From assembly GCA_963383645.1 (NCBI GenBank), contig OY726573.1:21728345-21792344 (forward strand): a stretch of 64,000 bases of DNA, given 5' to 3'. This DNA comes from Muscardinus avellanarius. Lineage: Eukaryota > Chordata > Mammalia > Rodentia > Gliridae. The notes below the pieces were generated by a model. The model did no database searches. It was not told the origin of the DNA and saw only the letters and a program-made list of their open reading frames with translations. Of the stretch, positions 34,053 to 45,060 are shown piece after piece (position 1 is the stretch's first letter; each line of letters opens with the position of its first letter). Position numbers and translations under genes: made by a program.

Positions 34053-34473
34053 TTTTTTATTTTTATTTTTTGCACTACTGGGGATGGAACCCAGGGGCAT
34101 TCTACCTCCAAGCTACAGCCCCAATCCTATTTTTTATTCTTTATTTTGAAAGAGTCTCACTGAGTTGCAAAGAGCCTCACTAAGTAGCTGAGTCTGTCCA
34201 CGAACCACACTCCTCCTGTCTCAGCCTCCCAAATGCTGAGGTTACAAGCATGCACCACCACGCCTGGCTAGTATTATGACTTTTTTTGTGTATGTGTGGT
34301 ACTGGGATTCCTGGAAGCCCTTCTACCTCCGGGCTATACTCCCAGACCTATTTTATATTTTTGTTTGGAAACAGGGTCTCTTAAGCCAGCACGGCTGACT
34401 TCGAACCTGCGCGATCCTTCTGTCTCCGCCTCCCAAGCGCAAGGGATTATAAGCGTGCGCCACCACGCCCGGC
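34053..34473 (-). mobile_element. Two minus SINEs inserted back to back at one site
   Basis: Type I 34053-34269 and type II 34283-34473. TATTATGACTTTTTT occurs before and between them, and TATTATGATTTTTTA after the second. Confidence 0.88.
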
Positions 34474-34763
34474 ATATTATGATTTTTTAAGCTAGATAAT
34501 TTTTTGTTGTAGGGGGTTACTCTGTGCTATGTAGAATGTTTGGAAACATCTTGGCTTCCTACTACTACATGCATGTAGCACACTTACTCCTCAAGTTGAG
34601 ATGGTTACAATGTGATCTGCCAGATATTCCCTAGGGAAAATAATTGCCCCTCATTGGGAACCATTAGATATTTAGATATCTAATGTTAGATATTTCTTGA
34701 TCAGTCAGAAATTTTTGAAGTTGGAAAAGATGTAAATCTTGTTTCATATTGTAGAAATATTCG

Positions 34764-35145
34764 GTATAGCCGGGCATGGTGTCACACTTTTGTAATCCCG
34801 GTACTTCAGAGGCTGAGACGAAGGATCTCAGTTTCCAAGACAGCCTCAACAAGTAGTGACACTCTCAGAAACCCTGTTTGTTTGTTTGTTTATTGTGTTG
34901 TGGTACTTGGGATTAAATCCAGGGACATTCTACCTGATTCCAGCCTGATTTTTTATTCTTTATTTCGAAACAAGTTCTCACTAAGTTGGAGAGGGTCTTA
35001 CTAAGTAGCTAAACCTGGCTGTGTATTGGGATTACAAGCATGCTCCACCATGTCCAGCTTTATTTTCTATTTTGAAACAGGACTAAGTTGCTGTGGCTGT
35101 CCTTGAACCTGTGATGCTTCTGTCTTAGCCTCCCATGAAGATATG
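34764..35145. mobile_element. Plus SINE head and two old minus SINE pieces
   Basis: Plus head 34764-34878, minus copy with (TTTG)n 34879-35059, minus head fragment 35060-35145. All are diverged. Confidence 0.68.
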
Positions 35146-35225
35146 AGCTAGGAATGTAGTTTAGTGGTGGACTGTTTGCCTAGCCTGTACAAGGCCCTAG
35201 GTTCCATCCCTAGCACCAAAGAAAA
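35145..35225 (+). mobile_element. ID element with complete tRNA-like region
   Basis: GTAGTTTAGTGGTGGACTG (box A region), TTGCCTAGCCTGTACAAGGC (the part deleted in dimeric SINE tails), GGTTCCATCCCTAGCACC (box B region), A-rich end. Confidence 0.8.
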
Positions 35226-35257
35226 GAGGAAAGAACTAAGGTTAAAAAATTTTATTT

Positions 35258-35545
35258 GAGTCGGGCATGGTGGGCATTTGCTTGTAATTCCAGCATTTGA
35301 GAGGCTGAGACAGGATGATATGGGTTCATAGCCAAGCCTCAGCTACTTAGTGAGGCTTCCGAAGCTTAGTGAAACCCTGTTTCAAAATAAAGAGTAAAAT
35401 CAGGCTGGAGATGTAGCTCAGAGATAATATGCCCCTGGGTTCAATCTTAAGTACTAAAAGAAAAAGAATAATACATAAGGCTGGGGATGTAGCTTGGAGG
35501 TAGAATGTCTCTGCGCTCAATCCTCAGTACCACACACAAAAAGTC
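35258..35545 (+). mobile_element. SINE type I plus a lone tail
   Basis: Full copy 35258-35478 and tail 35480-35545. Confidence 0.82.
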
Positions 35546-35736
35546 ATAACTAAATAGTCTTGACTTTTTGGGATAACACTAAGAGAAATAGGCTTATATT
35601 ACATCTGGACGGGTTAGTTGTAAGAAAATTTAAGAGGGAAGATCTTATTTGTCTGAGATGTTTTACTGTGGTTCAAATTACTTAGAATCTCTTCTGTTCA
35701 TGCATATAACATATTCTTTTTGTCAAAAAGCCCAAT

Positions 35737-35946
35737 CCAAGCTGGACATGGTGGTCCACGCTTCTAATCCCAGCATTTGAGAGGCTGAGACAAGAGGATT
35801 GTAGTTCGTGGACAGCCTCAGCTACTTAGGCCCTTTGCAACTCAGTGAGACCCTGCTTCAATATAAAGAATAAAAAAATAAGGCTAGAGGTATAGCTCAG
35901 AGGTAGAATGGCCTGGGTTCTATCCCCAGTACTTAAAAAAAAAAAG
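35737..35946 (+). mobile_element. SINE type I, full length
   Basis: Head, linker AATATAAAGAATAAAAAAATAAGG, tail and A run. Confidence 0.85.
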
Positions 35947-35993
35947 TCAAATTCAGTTTGTTGTCATATATGTGATATATCGTGTGTGTATAT

Positions 35994-36322
35994 TGCAGTA
36001 CTGGTGATGAAACCCCAGTAGCTGAGGCTGTTCAAGAACCACAATCCTTCTGTCTCAGCCTCCAAAATGCTGGGATTACAAGCGTGCGCAACCACGCCCA
36101 GTTTATGGTAGTTTTTTTTTTGTGTGTGTGGGTCTGGAGATGGAACCCAGGGGTAGTCGACCTCCGAGCTATACCCCCTGCCCTATTTTTTATTGTTTAT
36201 TTTGAAATCGGGTCTCACTGAGTTGCAGAGGGCCTCACTAAGTAGCTGAGGCTGTTCGCAAACCCCTATCCTCCAGGCCTCCCAAATGCTGGGATTACAA
36301 GCATGCGCCACCACGCCTGGCG
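35994..36322 (-). mobile_element. Minus SINE (linker lost) and a type III-like SINE
   Basis: 35994-36105 joins tail directly to head. The second copy 36112-36322 is flanked by TATGGTAGTTTTT on both sides. Confidence 0.85.
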
Positions 36323-36493
36323 TATGGTAGTTTTTAATGAAGAAAATGTATATCAATTCTGAGTATACCTCAGTCCCTGGTTGAGTATTCTTCTTATCCT
36401 GTCCTGAAGGTAAAAGAGAATTGAGTTCCAACTTCATTCATGTAGGCAGAAATATTCATAGCCATACATTTCTATTGTTTTAAAAATATATAT

Positions 36494-36696
36494 AGCCGGG
36501 CGTGGTGGCGCACGCTTGTAATCCCCGCGCTTGGGAGGCAGAGACAGGAGAATCGCGCAGGTTCGAAGCCAGCCGCGCGCGCTGGCTTAGGAGACCCTGT
36601 TTCCAAAATGAAAATGTAAAAATAGGTCTGGGAGTGTAGCCCGGAGGTAGAAGGGCTTCCAGGAACCCCAGTACCACCAAAAAAACAAACAAACAA
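36494..36696 (+). mobile_element. SINE type II, youngest-looking copy
   Basis: Flanked by AAAATATATATAG. Contains the perfect palindrome AAGCCAGC-CGCGCGC-GCTGGCTT and CTTCCAGGAACCCC in the tail. CpG sites are largely preserved. Confidence 0.93.
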
Positions 36697-37051
36697 AATA
36701 TATATAGATGTCTGTAAGTCTAGAAACAAAGTCAGCCCAAGCCACACAGGGGATCATGGACCATTCCCTCTTACCAAGATCTGAGCTGTGGCGGCGCTGA
36801 GACTGAATCACAACTGAGATCAATAGGAGCAGCTGAGTGCATGTTGCCATCCCATCCGCCTTTTGAGCTCTTCCTCCAGCATTGGTCTCCTCTGTGCTGG
36901 TCATACCACGGTGCATTCTTGAATGCCTACTGTGTGCAATACAAGTCTGTTTCCTCAGCATCAGCTGACAGGAGGCTGAGAGCCAAAAAGTTTGTTTTTC
37001 ACCACTCACTAATTTCAAGATGTCAAGAATAAACAAGTCAAAACTTCTGTG
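36697..37051. other. Intronic sequence, nothing recognised
   Basis: About 350 bp of unique sequence. A long minus-strand open frame crosses it but continues into SINEs at both ends and is not credible. Confidence 0.5.
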
Positions 37052-37492
37052 GGGCCAAGTACATGCTTGTAATCTCAGTACTTGGGAGTTTGAGACAGGA
37101 GGATTGCATGTTTGAAGCCAGCTTCTACAACTTAGGGAGGCCCTCTGCAACTGAGTGAGACACTTTTTCCAATTAAGAAATAAAATCAGTCTTGGGGTCC
37201 AGCTCAGAGGTAAAATGCCTCTGGCTTCAATCCCTGTGGTGCCACAAAACAAAACAAAATAAAACATGTGGGATCTAGGCATGGTGGCACCGCTTGTAAT
37301 CCCATACTTGGGAGGCTGAGACAGGGGGATCATAAGTTCGATGCCAGCCTCAGCTACTTAGTGTGGCCCTCTGCAACTAGGTGAGACCCTATTTCAAAAT
37401 AAAGAATAAAAAAATTGGGCTGAGGGTGTAGCTCTGAGGCAGAATGTCCCTGGGTTCCATCCCCAGTACTGCAAAAACAAACAAAAAAACAA
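37052..37492 (+). mobile_element. Two plus type I SINEs
   Basis: Copies 37052-37266 and 37274-37492, the first more diverged. Confidence 0.84.
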
Positions 37493-37520
37493 AAATAACT
37501 TATGTGAGCTTCGGTGTTTT

Positions 37521-37724
37521 GGGTTTTTTTTGGGGGGAGGGGCACTAGGAATTTTGGATACCTCTGAGCTACACTCCCAGCCCTAATTATTTTAAATTTT
37601 TATTTTGAAACAGGGTCTTGCTAGGTTGATGAGAGTCTCACTACTTGCCAAGGCTGTCGTCAACCTGAGATCCTCCTGTTTCAGCCTCCCAGGTACTGGA
37701 ATTAAAGGTGTGTGCCACATGCAC
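37521..37724 (-). mobile_element. SINE, diverged
   Basis: Tail partly deleted, linker AATTATTTTAAATTTTTATT, head to GTGTGCCACATGC. Confidence 0.78.
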
Positions 37725-37837
37725 AGGAGCTCTGTGGTTCATTCTAGTCTTTATGTCCTGTGGCTCTATCATTGTTTTCTCTCATTTCTACTCTGTCACA
37801 CAGCTAGGCCTCTCACCCCAGTTGTTCTTATCTTGCT

Positions 37838-38258
37838 TTTTTTTTTTTTTTTTTTTTTTTGGTGGTGGCGGTACTGGGAATGGAACCCAGGGCCACTCTA
37901 CCTTCAAGCTATACTCCAGCCGTATTTTGTTGTTTTATTTTGAAACAGGGTCTCAGTAAACTGTAGAGGGCCTCACTATGTAGCTGAGGCTGGCTGCAAA
38001 CCTGCACTCCTTCTCTCTTGGCCTCCCAAGTACTAATACTGGAAATGTGTGCTACCACACCCGGCTCTACTCAGTGTTTTGCTTTTAGGTACTGATAATT
38101 GAACCCATGGACATCTACGTCTGAGCTATACCCTCATCCCTTTTTATTTATTTTGAAACAAGGTTTTAGTAAGCTGAGGCTGGCCTTGAATCTGTGATCC
38201 TTCTGCTTCAGCCTCCCCATTACTAGGATTCCAAGCATGAGCCACCACACCCTGATTC
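37838..38258 (-). mobile_element. Two minus SINEs
   Basis: Copies 37838-38066 and 38083-38258. CT(A/G)CTCAGTGTTTT flanks the second. Confidence 0.83.
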
Positions 38259-38750
38259 TGCTCAGTGTTTTTAAGAATTAAAAAATTGACAAAGTTTTTT
38301 TCTGATTTTTTTTCTGTACAGAATGTTATCCTGCCCAGCTGTGTTCCTTAGCATCAGAGGGGTTAGGTCCTACCCTGTTAGTCACTGTCTGAGTCACTGT
38401 GAAGTGCAGGTTCCAGTGCTGTCTGAAAGATTGGTTTCTTGAAACTGCCATTCAAATGAGACAAGGTGTCTCTAGAGATCACTTTGTAAGCCAGCCACTT
38501 AAGCCAGTGAAATACATATCATGAAAATGATTGCATCTTCTGAGGTTTCAAATAATAGGGACTGAGTCCTTTTGGACTCAGGAGGGAGAATCAGTGAGGG
38601 GAGCCTGGTAGGTGCTTTTCTGGCAAGAGACTGATCAGACCTGCCCTTGGCCTCCACAGAGATATGCCGGGAAGCTGGCATCTTGTAGACACTTGATTTG
38701 TGACAAATGAAATAATTTTGCTTCCCATTATTGCCTTGGTTAAAGTCATT
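38259..38750. other. Intronic sequence, nothing recognised
   Basis: About 490 bp, unique-looking. Confidence 0.45.
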
Positions 38751-39067
38751 TTTTTTTTTCTTTTTTCTTTTTCCGGTACTGGGGATGGAACCCAGGGCAT
38801 TCCTCCGGGGTACTCCCAGACCTATTTTATGTTTTATTTGGATCTATACCCCCAACCTTTTTTTTTTTTTTTCGGGTCTGGAGATGGAACCCAGGGGCAT
38901 TCAACCTCTGAGCTATACCCCCTGCCCTATTTATTTTTTATTCTTTATTTTTGAAACAGGGTCTCACTGAGTTGCAGAGGGCCTAAGTAGCTGAGGCTGT
39001 CCTCGAACCGCGATCCTCCAGTCTCAGCCTCCAAAATTCAGGATTACAAGCGTGCGCCACCATGCCC

Positions 39068-39120
<53 letters not shown>

Positions 39121-39571
39121 TACTATGGGTGAAACCCAGGGGCCTTCTACCTCAGGCTACACTCCCAGACCTATTTTATATTTTATTTGGAAACAGGGTC
39201 TTTCACTAAGTGTTGAAAGCCTCACCAAGTAGCTGAGGCTGGCTTTGAACCTGTGTGATACTCCTGTCTCAGCCTCCAAGTGTAGAGATAACAAGTGTGC
39301 ACCACCATACCTGGCTGATATCCCCCCCCCTCTTTATGTGTGTAGTAGTAGGGATTTTTTTTTGGGGGGGTGCCAGGGGCCTTTTACCTGTGGGCTACAC
39401 TCCCAGACATACTTTTTATATTTTATTTGGAAACAGGGTTTCTCTAAGTTACTGAGAGCCTAAGTAGCTGAGGCTGACTTCGAACCTGTGTCTTAGCCTC
39501 CCAAGTATTGGGATTACAATACTTGGTATGCCAAGTATTATAAACATGGTACCTACACCACCATGCCCTGC
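38751..39571 (-). mobile_element. Series of minus SINEs with (GT)n
   Basis: Tail 38751-38857, type III-like 38858-39069, (GT)n 39071-39114, copy 39115-39317, copy 39340-39571. The last holds CCAAGTATT/AATACTTGG/CCAAGTATT in its head. Confidence 0.8.
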
Positions 39572-39684
39572 ACCAATTTTTTTTTTAACTTGCTTGCCTG
39601 GTCATGCTATTTGTGCAGCTTCAGGCTATCTTGGGAATTCAAAGATTGATAAATTCTTTTTTGAATTCTGAATTTTTAAAAATA

Positions 39685-39905
39685 GAGTGTTTGGGCGCGA
39701 TGGCACATGCTTGTAATCCCAGCATTTGGGAAGCTGAGACAGGAGGACTGCGGTTCGTGGACAGCCTCAGCTACTACTTAGTGAAGCCCTTTGCAATTCA
39801 GTGAGACCCTGTTTCAAAATAAAGAATACAAAGTAAGGCTGGGGGTATAACTTGAAGGTAGAATGCCCCTCGGTTCCAGCCCCAGTACCACCAAAAAAAA
39901 AAACC
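39685..39905 (+). mobile_element. SINE type I, full length
   Basis: Head GGGCGCGATGGCACATGC, linker, tail and A run. Confidence 0.87.
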
Positions 39906-40080
39906 TGCCCAGAGAAAACTGTCCACGATTAATATTTGGTGTATATTTTTTGGTCTTTTTTTATATCACACACACTTATTTGCTCTTTATAAGTATAAAA
40001 AGCAGTCATTAAATTGCCTTAAAATTGTTTTCATTAACTATATGAAGGTTTCTGCACACTATTAAAACATGTGAGACAGC

Positions 40081-40526
40081 TTTTTTCTTCGGTACTAGGG
40101 ATTGAACCCAGGGACATTTTACATTTGAGCTACAACTCCAGCCCTATATTTATTCTTTTTTTTGTTTTGTTTTGTTTTTGGTGGTACTGGGGGTGGAACC
40201 CAGAGGCTTTCTACAAACTCTGGGCTATACTCCCAGACCTTTTTTATATTTTATTTGGAAACAGGGTCTCGCTAAGTTGCTGAAATCCTCACTAAGTAGC
40301 TGAGGCTGGCTTTGAACCTGTGCGATCCTCCTGTCTCAGCCTCCCAAGCGCTGGGATTACAAGCGTGCGCCACCACACCCAGCTTTATTCTTTATTTTGA
40401 AACAGGATTTCACCGAGTTGCAAAGAGCCTCACTAAGCAGCTGAGGCTGGCTTCGAACCTGTGTGATCCTCCTGTCTCAGCCTTCCAAATGCTGGGATTA
40501 TAAGCATATGCCATCACACCTGGCTG
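40081..40526 (-). mobile_element. Type I SINE split by a type IIb-like SINE
   Basis: Outer tail 40081-40156, insert 40157-40382, outer head 40383-40526. TTTATTCTTT is repeated at both junctions. Confidence 0.86.
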
Positions 40527-40556
40527 TGATACAGCTTTTAGAAGTCTAGTACTTGT

Positions 40557-40666
40557 CGGACATGGTGGTCCACACTTGTAATCCCTGGGCTTGGGAGGCT
40601 GAGACAGGAGGATCACGCAGGTTCGAAACCAGCCTCTGCTGGTTTAAGGGACCCTGTTTCCAAATT

Positions 40667-40731
<65 letters not shown>

Positions 40732-40790
40732 GGGTCTGGGAGTGTAGCCCTGAGGTAGAAGGGTTTCCAGGAACCCCAGTACCATACATA

Positions 40791-40832
<42 letters not shown>
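40557..40832 (+). mobile_element. SINE type II expanded by (TA)n and (CA)n
   Basis: The linker has become (TA)n at about 40670-40723 and the 3' end (CA)n at about 40792-40832. Signature TTTCCAGGAACCCC present. Confidence 0.88.
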
Positions 40833-40833
<1 letters not shown>

Positions 40834-40859
40834 CCTTAACTGCACTTACATACTTTTTT

Positions 40860-41026
40860 TGTGTGTCTGTGGTACTGGGGATGGAACCTAGGGGCTTTCT
40901 ACCTCCGGGCTATACTCCCAGACCTAGCCTCACTAAGTAGCTGAGGCTGGCTTTGAACCTGTGTGATCCTCCTGTCTCGGCCTCCCAAGCGCGGGGATTG
41001 CAAGTATGAGCCACCATGCCCGGCTT
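40860..41026 (-). mobile_element. SINE with linker deletion and target-site duplication
   Basis: TGCACTTA(C/T)ATACTT on both sides; tail joined directly to the head at CCTAGCCTCAC. Confidence 0.87.
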
Positions 41027-41129
41027 GCACTTATATACTTAATGTGAAGGACACAGGGATTGGTTAAAAACCCATTAGCTTCATTTATTTACTTATATAT
41101 GTATATCCATAAAAACACATAATTTGAAC

Positions 41130-41572
41130 TGGGTGTGGTGGCGCACAGTTCTCTTACCAATATTTGGGAGACTGAGATGGTATGATCACAGTTCTCAGCC
41201 AGCCTCGACAACTTAGGCCATCTGTAACTTAGTGAAACCCTGTTTCAAAATTAAAAAATAAGTGCATGCTTATAATCCCAACATTCGGGAGGCTGAGACC
41301 GGAGAATCACAGTTCGTGGACAGCCTCAGCTACTTAGTGAGGCCCTCCACAACTTAGGAGACCCTGTTTAAAAATAAAGAATAAAAAATAGGGCAGGGGG
41401 TGTAGCTTGGAGGTCAGATGCCCCTGGGTTCCATCCCCAGATGTGCAAAATAATAATAATAATTATTATTATAAATAAAAAATAAAATAGGGCTGGGGCG
41501 TAGCTCAGAGGTAGAATGCCCCTGCATTCCATTCCATTCCTAGTATCACACACATACACACACACACACACA
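41130..41572 (+). mobile_element. Nested plus SINEs
   Basis: Outer head 41130-41262, 5'-truncated type III-like copy 41263-41478, outer tail 41488-41572. Confidence 0.8.
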
Positions 41573-41713
41573 AGCCACATAATTTTATTTTGTCATTTTC
41601 CCCCCATAAATAATAATTGATACCATCCTTCAGTTTAATATAATTTTATCTTTGTAATATGGGGAAGGAGTAAAGATTATTTCTCAAAGAGAAAATATAA
41701 AACTACCTTTAAG

Positions 41714-42031
41714 CCAGATGTGGTTAATCCCAGTACTTGGAAAATCGAGACAGGAGAATCACAGGTTTGAGGACAGCCTCAGCAAGTGGGGAGATTCTCA
41801 ACAACCTAATGAGACCCTGTTTCAAAACAAAATGAATAAAGCCAGGTGTGGTGGTGCACACTTATAATCCCTGTACTTGGGAGGCTGAGGCAGGAGGGTC
41901 ACACAGGTTTGAAGCCAGCCTTAAGCTACCTAGTAGCTTAGTGAGACACTATTTCCAAATAAAATATAGAATAGGGCTAGGTTGTAGCCCGGAGGTAGAA
42001 TGCTCCTGTGTTACATCCCAAGTAACACAAA

Positions 42032-42077
<46 letters not shown>

Positions 42078-42141
42078 CCACGACAACGACGACTGGGGTT
42101 ATAACATAGAATGCCCCTGGGTTCAAGCCCCAGTACCATTT
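41714..42141 (+). mobile_element. Nested plus SINEs with (ATG)n
   Basis: Outer head 41714-41839, copy 41840-42032, (ATG)n 42032-42074, outer tail 42090-42141. Confidence 0.78.
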
Positions 42142-42358
42142 ATTTTTTTTATTTTTATTATTTTTTTTTTTTGGTGGTACTGGGGTTCCTGGAAGCCCTT
42201 CCTATCTCCGGGCTACACTCCCAGACCTATTTTTACATTTTTCTATTTGGAAACAGGGTCTCCTATGCCAGCGCATGCGCCTGGCTTCGAACCTGCGCGA
42301 TCCTCCTGTCTCTGCCTCCCAAGTGCGGGGATTACAAGCGTGCGCCACCACGCCCGGC
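42142..42358 (-). mobile_element. SINE type II inserted in a SINE tail
   Basis: Target duplication GCCCCAGTACCATTTA at both sides, with the 5' edge inside the older element's CCCCAGTACC. Confidence 0.92.
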
Positions 42359-42391
42359 CCCAGTACCATTTAAAAAACAAAAACAGAAATA

Positions 42392-42608
42392 GCCGGGCAT
42401 GGTGGCGCATGCTTGTAATCCCAGCGCTTGGGAGGCTGAGACAGGAGGATCGCACAGGTTCAAAGCCAGCCTCAGCTACTTAGTGAGGCTCTCAGCAACT
42501 TAGTGAGACCCTGTTTCCAAACAAAGTATAAAATAGGTCTGGGAGTGTAGCCCAGAGGTAGAAAGCCTCTGGGTTCCACCCCCAGTACCACCAAAAAAAA
42601 AAAAAAAA
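42392..42608 (+). mobile_element. SINE type IIb, full length
   Basis: GCTCTCAGCAACTTAGTGAG head end, CAAACAAAGTATAAAATAGG linker and GGGTTCCACCCCCAGTACC tail. Confidence 0.9.
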
Positions 42609-42675
42609 CTATTTACAGGTAGCGTGAAGCCAAAATCACAAGATTTGGGTTATAAAACTGGGAACCATTGCGTGT

Positions 42676-42913
42676 TTTGTTTGTTTGTTTGTTTGTTTGT
42701 TTGTTTGTTTGTTTGTTTGTTTGCGGTACTGGGAATAAAATCCAGGGGCATTTTACCACTGAGCTAAAGCCCCGGCCCTATTTTTTAATTCTTTATCTTG
42801 AAACTGGGTTTTACTACGTTGCAGAGGCCTCACTAAGTAGCTGAGGCTGGCTGAGAACCGTGACCCTCCGGCCTCAGCCTCCCAGGCGCTGGGAGCACAG
42901 GCGTGCGCCGCCA
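42676..42913 (-). mobile_element. SINE type I with (GTTT)n
   Basis: (GTTT)n 42676-42723, then tail, linker and a CpG-rich head ending GGCGTGCGCCGCC. Confidence 0.86.
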
Positions 42914-44559
42914 ATTCCTGCCTGAATGCCTCGTTATTGACCCGTACGGTGGGTACTTTTGTCTGTGCTTCACTCAGCTGTTGTCTGACAAAGTAGATCG
43001 GATTTGAATAGATCCATCTTCCCTCTTACCTGTCATGAAAATTACTCTTACCTACATCCTTACTCATTTGAATCTTTTTCCTTTTGTTTTAATCATATAC
43101 TGGTTGAAAGGCAAAGAAGGATTTTTAAAAAAAACTTTATAAGAAAAGAAACTGCAGGTATTTGACCCGTGCTCATTTGAGGCTTCATTCTGATCCAGGG
43201 AGTGTTAATGGATCTGTTTCAGTTCCTGCCCCAGGGAAGAGGCTTCCTCAGACACTGCTTAGGAGCAAGACTGTCCCACGTGACTGTCCTGTTGCACTGT
43301 GCTGGCCTCCTGCTGCCTTTCAACGCGGAGACACATGGTTCTGAAACTCGCCCAGTGTGGCTGCTTTTCAAGCAGAGTGAACTCTGCTCTTCTCGTAATG
43401 AGAAGTGCAACCCCCCCCCCTCCAATCAGAAAGAGTGCTGCACAGTGTCAGGATTTAAAATGAAACCTTTGTTATAGCCCATGGGGAAAAATGGATCCAG
43501 TCCAGCCCCAAACATCACTCTGCCATTCCAAATCTACCAAGAGCAGCTCTGAAACTTTTGAGGGAAAAAATGTTTTGTTTTGTTTTGTTTTACTTGGAGG
43601 GGGCACTTGAAATGGCATGTGGGGAGGAAATCAGACGTATGGCATGTTTCATGCCAGTGGGAACGAGGACAGCTCAGCCGAGCTGTGTGTGAACTGTCCT
43701 TGATCCGTCACTGTGGCATGACTTCTGTGCACCAGAGGGTCAAGCAGCAGGAGTTGCCATCCACGGCAAGGAATGAAGATTGTCAGGATTCCTGAAAGCT
43801 CTAGGGTTTTCTAATTTGGGGAGGGCACTACTCAATGGGGAAAGGGCCAAGGTTGGGGTGAAATTAGCAGCACCTTTCTCTGAAACTTGGAACTGTTTTG
43901 TGTCTTTCCAGAAGGGTTCCCTTCCCTGTGGCTTTCCAGAAGCTATTTACTAGTCCAGCCTAGAGCTGTTCCCCAATCACCCCTCAGTGCACCACAAGCA
44001 GTTTATTTGGGGGGAGGGGTGCTCCTGAGGGTGGGTAAAAGATACTTTGTTGACCAAGAATTTTTCAGCATGGCCCTAAGGCCCATATGCCTGTTTTCTC
44101 TCTCTAGCACCAAGTTTGTGTTTTATTTCAGAGGACTTCAGCTGTGGTTTGTTCTTGTTGCCAAAGGAGCTCCAGGCATGCACCACTGTTTAGGATCCAG
44201 TGGCCACATTTGGCAAGCAATGATTCGAATGACCTCTCCTTAGGAGCCCTAGGTCACAGGCTGGATTTCTGCCTCCCTCCATTACAGGCTCTTCCTGTAT
44301 TAGGAGTGGCAGTTGGCCAGGGCATTATATTTCCATGGCCTGAAAACATACAGACCCTGATGAGCAGAGGCTTGTGAGAGGGAGGAGGACAGCAACATAA
44401 GAAAGGCTGAAAGAGATAATTGGGGCCCTTAGTCTTGGGGTTCTTTAAGGGGAAATTTAGGATTCTTAGGTGGAACGATTACTGTGATTGTACCTAAGAG
44501 AAATGTCTGCTTGCTTGCTGCTGCTGCCGCTTCCTCCTCTTCCTCTTTATTTTTTAAAA
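42914..44559. other. SINE-free island (~1.6 kb)
   Basis: Higher GC than neighbours at 43160-43500 and 43880-44380. Short open frames on both strands lack splice-site support. A conserved non-coding element is possible but unproven. Confidence 0.5.
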
Positions 44560-44712
44560 TTTTGGTGGTACTGGGAATTGTGCCCAGGGGCATTCTATCT
44601 CTGAGCTATACACCCAGCCCTATTTTATTATTTTTATTTTTTATTTTTTTGGTGGTACTGGGGTTCCTGGAAGCCCTTTTACCTTAGGGCTACACTCCCA
44701 GACCTATTTTAT
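44560..44712 (-). mobile_element. SINE tail and type II tail (outer target of copy C)
   Basis: A lone tail 44560-44650 followed by the tail half of a type II SINE 44651-44712. Their heads resume at 47308-47440 (type II) and 47441-47584 (outer). Confidence 0.85.
44697..44712 (-). repeat. Target-site duplication of copy C (3' side)
   Basis: CCCAGACCTATTTTAT, identical to 47308-47323. Confidence 0.93.
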
Positions 44713-44828
44713 TTTTATTTTTTTTATTTTTTTTATTTTTTTAATTTTATTTTATTGGTGCACTGTATTCATACATCATAGTGGGATACAAACTTTTGTA
44801 GACATACATGCACACATCGCCCAGTCAG

Positions 44829-44874
44829 CCCCCACCCGATCCCCACCCCATTCTCTCTCCATCCCTCCTTCCCA
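44829..44874 (-). promoter_or_regulatory. G-rich tract in the 3'UTR of copy C
   Basis: On the element strand GGGGTGGGGATCGGGTGGGGG fits a G-quadruplex pattern. L1 3'UTRs commonly carry such polypurine tracts. Corresponding tracts lie at 1743-1789, 19453-19499 and 62799-62846. Confidence 0.65.
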
Positions 44875-45060
44875 TGCTTGGCTTAGTGGTTGACATCTAG
44901 TATTATAGCAATTTATCCAAACTTAAAAATGATAATCTCACATAACAGTTTCATTTGTCTGATACCAAGCGTTTGATGATTTAAAGATAGCATTTCAATA
45001 TTTCTTTTTGCTTTCTTTCTTACTAGAGCATATTTTTTTCTGTTTTTTTAGGTGAAACTA

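Noticed and set aside
36587..37333. 248-codon open frame on the minus strand
   Set aside because: Both ends are SINE-derived and the middle has no similarity or splice context.
41848..42483. 211-codon open frame with an Asp-rich run
   Set aside because: Composed of three SINEs and an (ATG)n repeat read as GAT/GAC.
43202..43477. Possible exon or gene in the GC-richer island
   Set aside because: No matching splice pair, no recognised peptide, and SMG6 phases join 31830 to 48717 directly.
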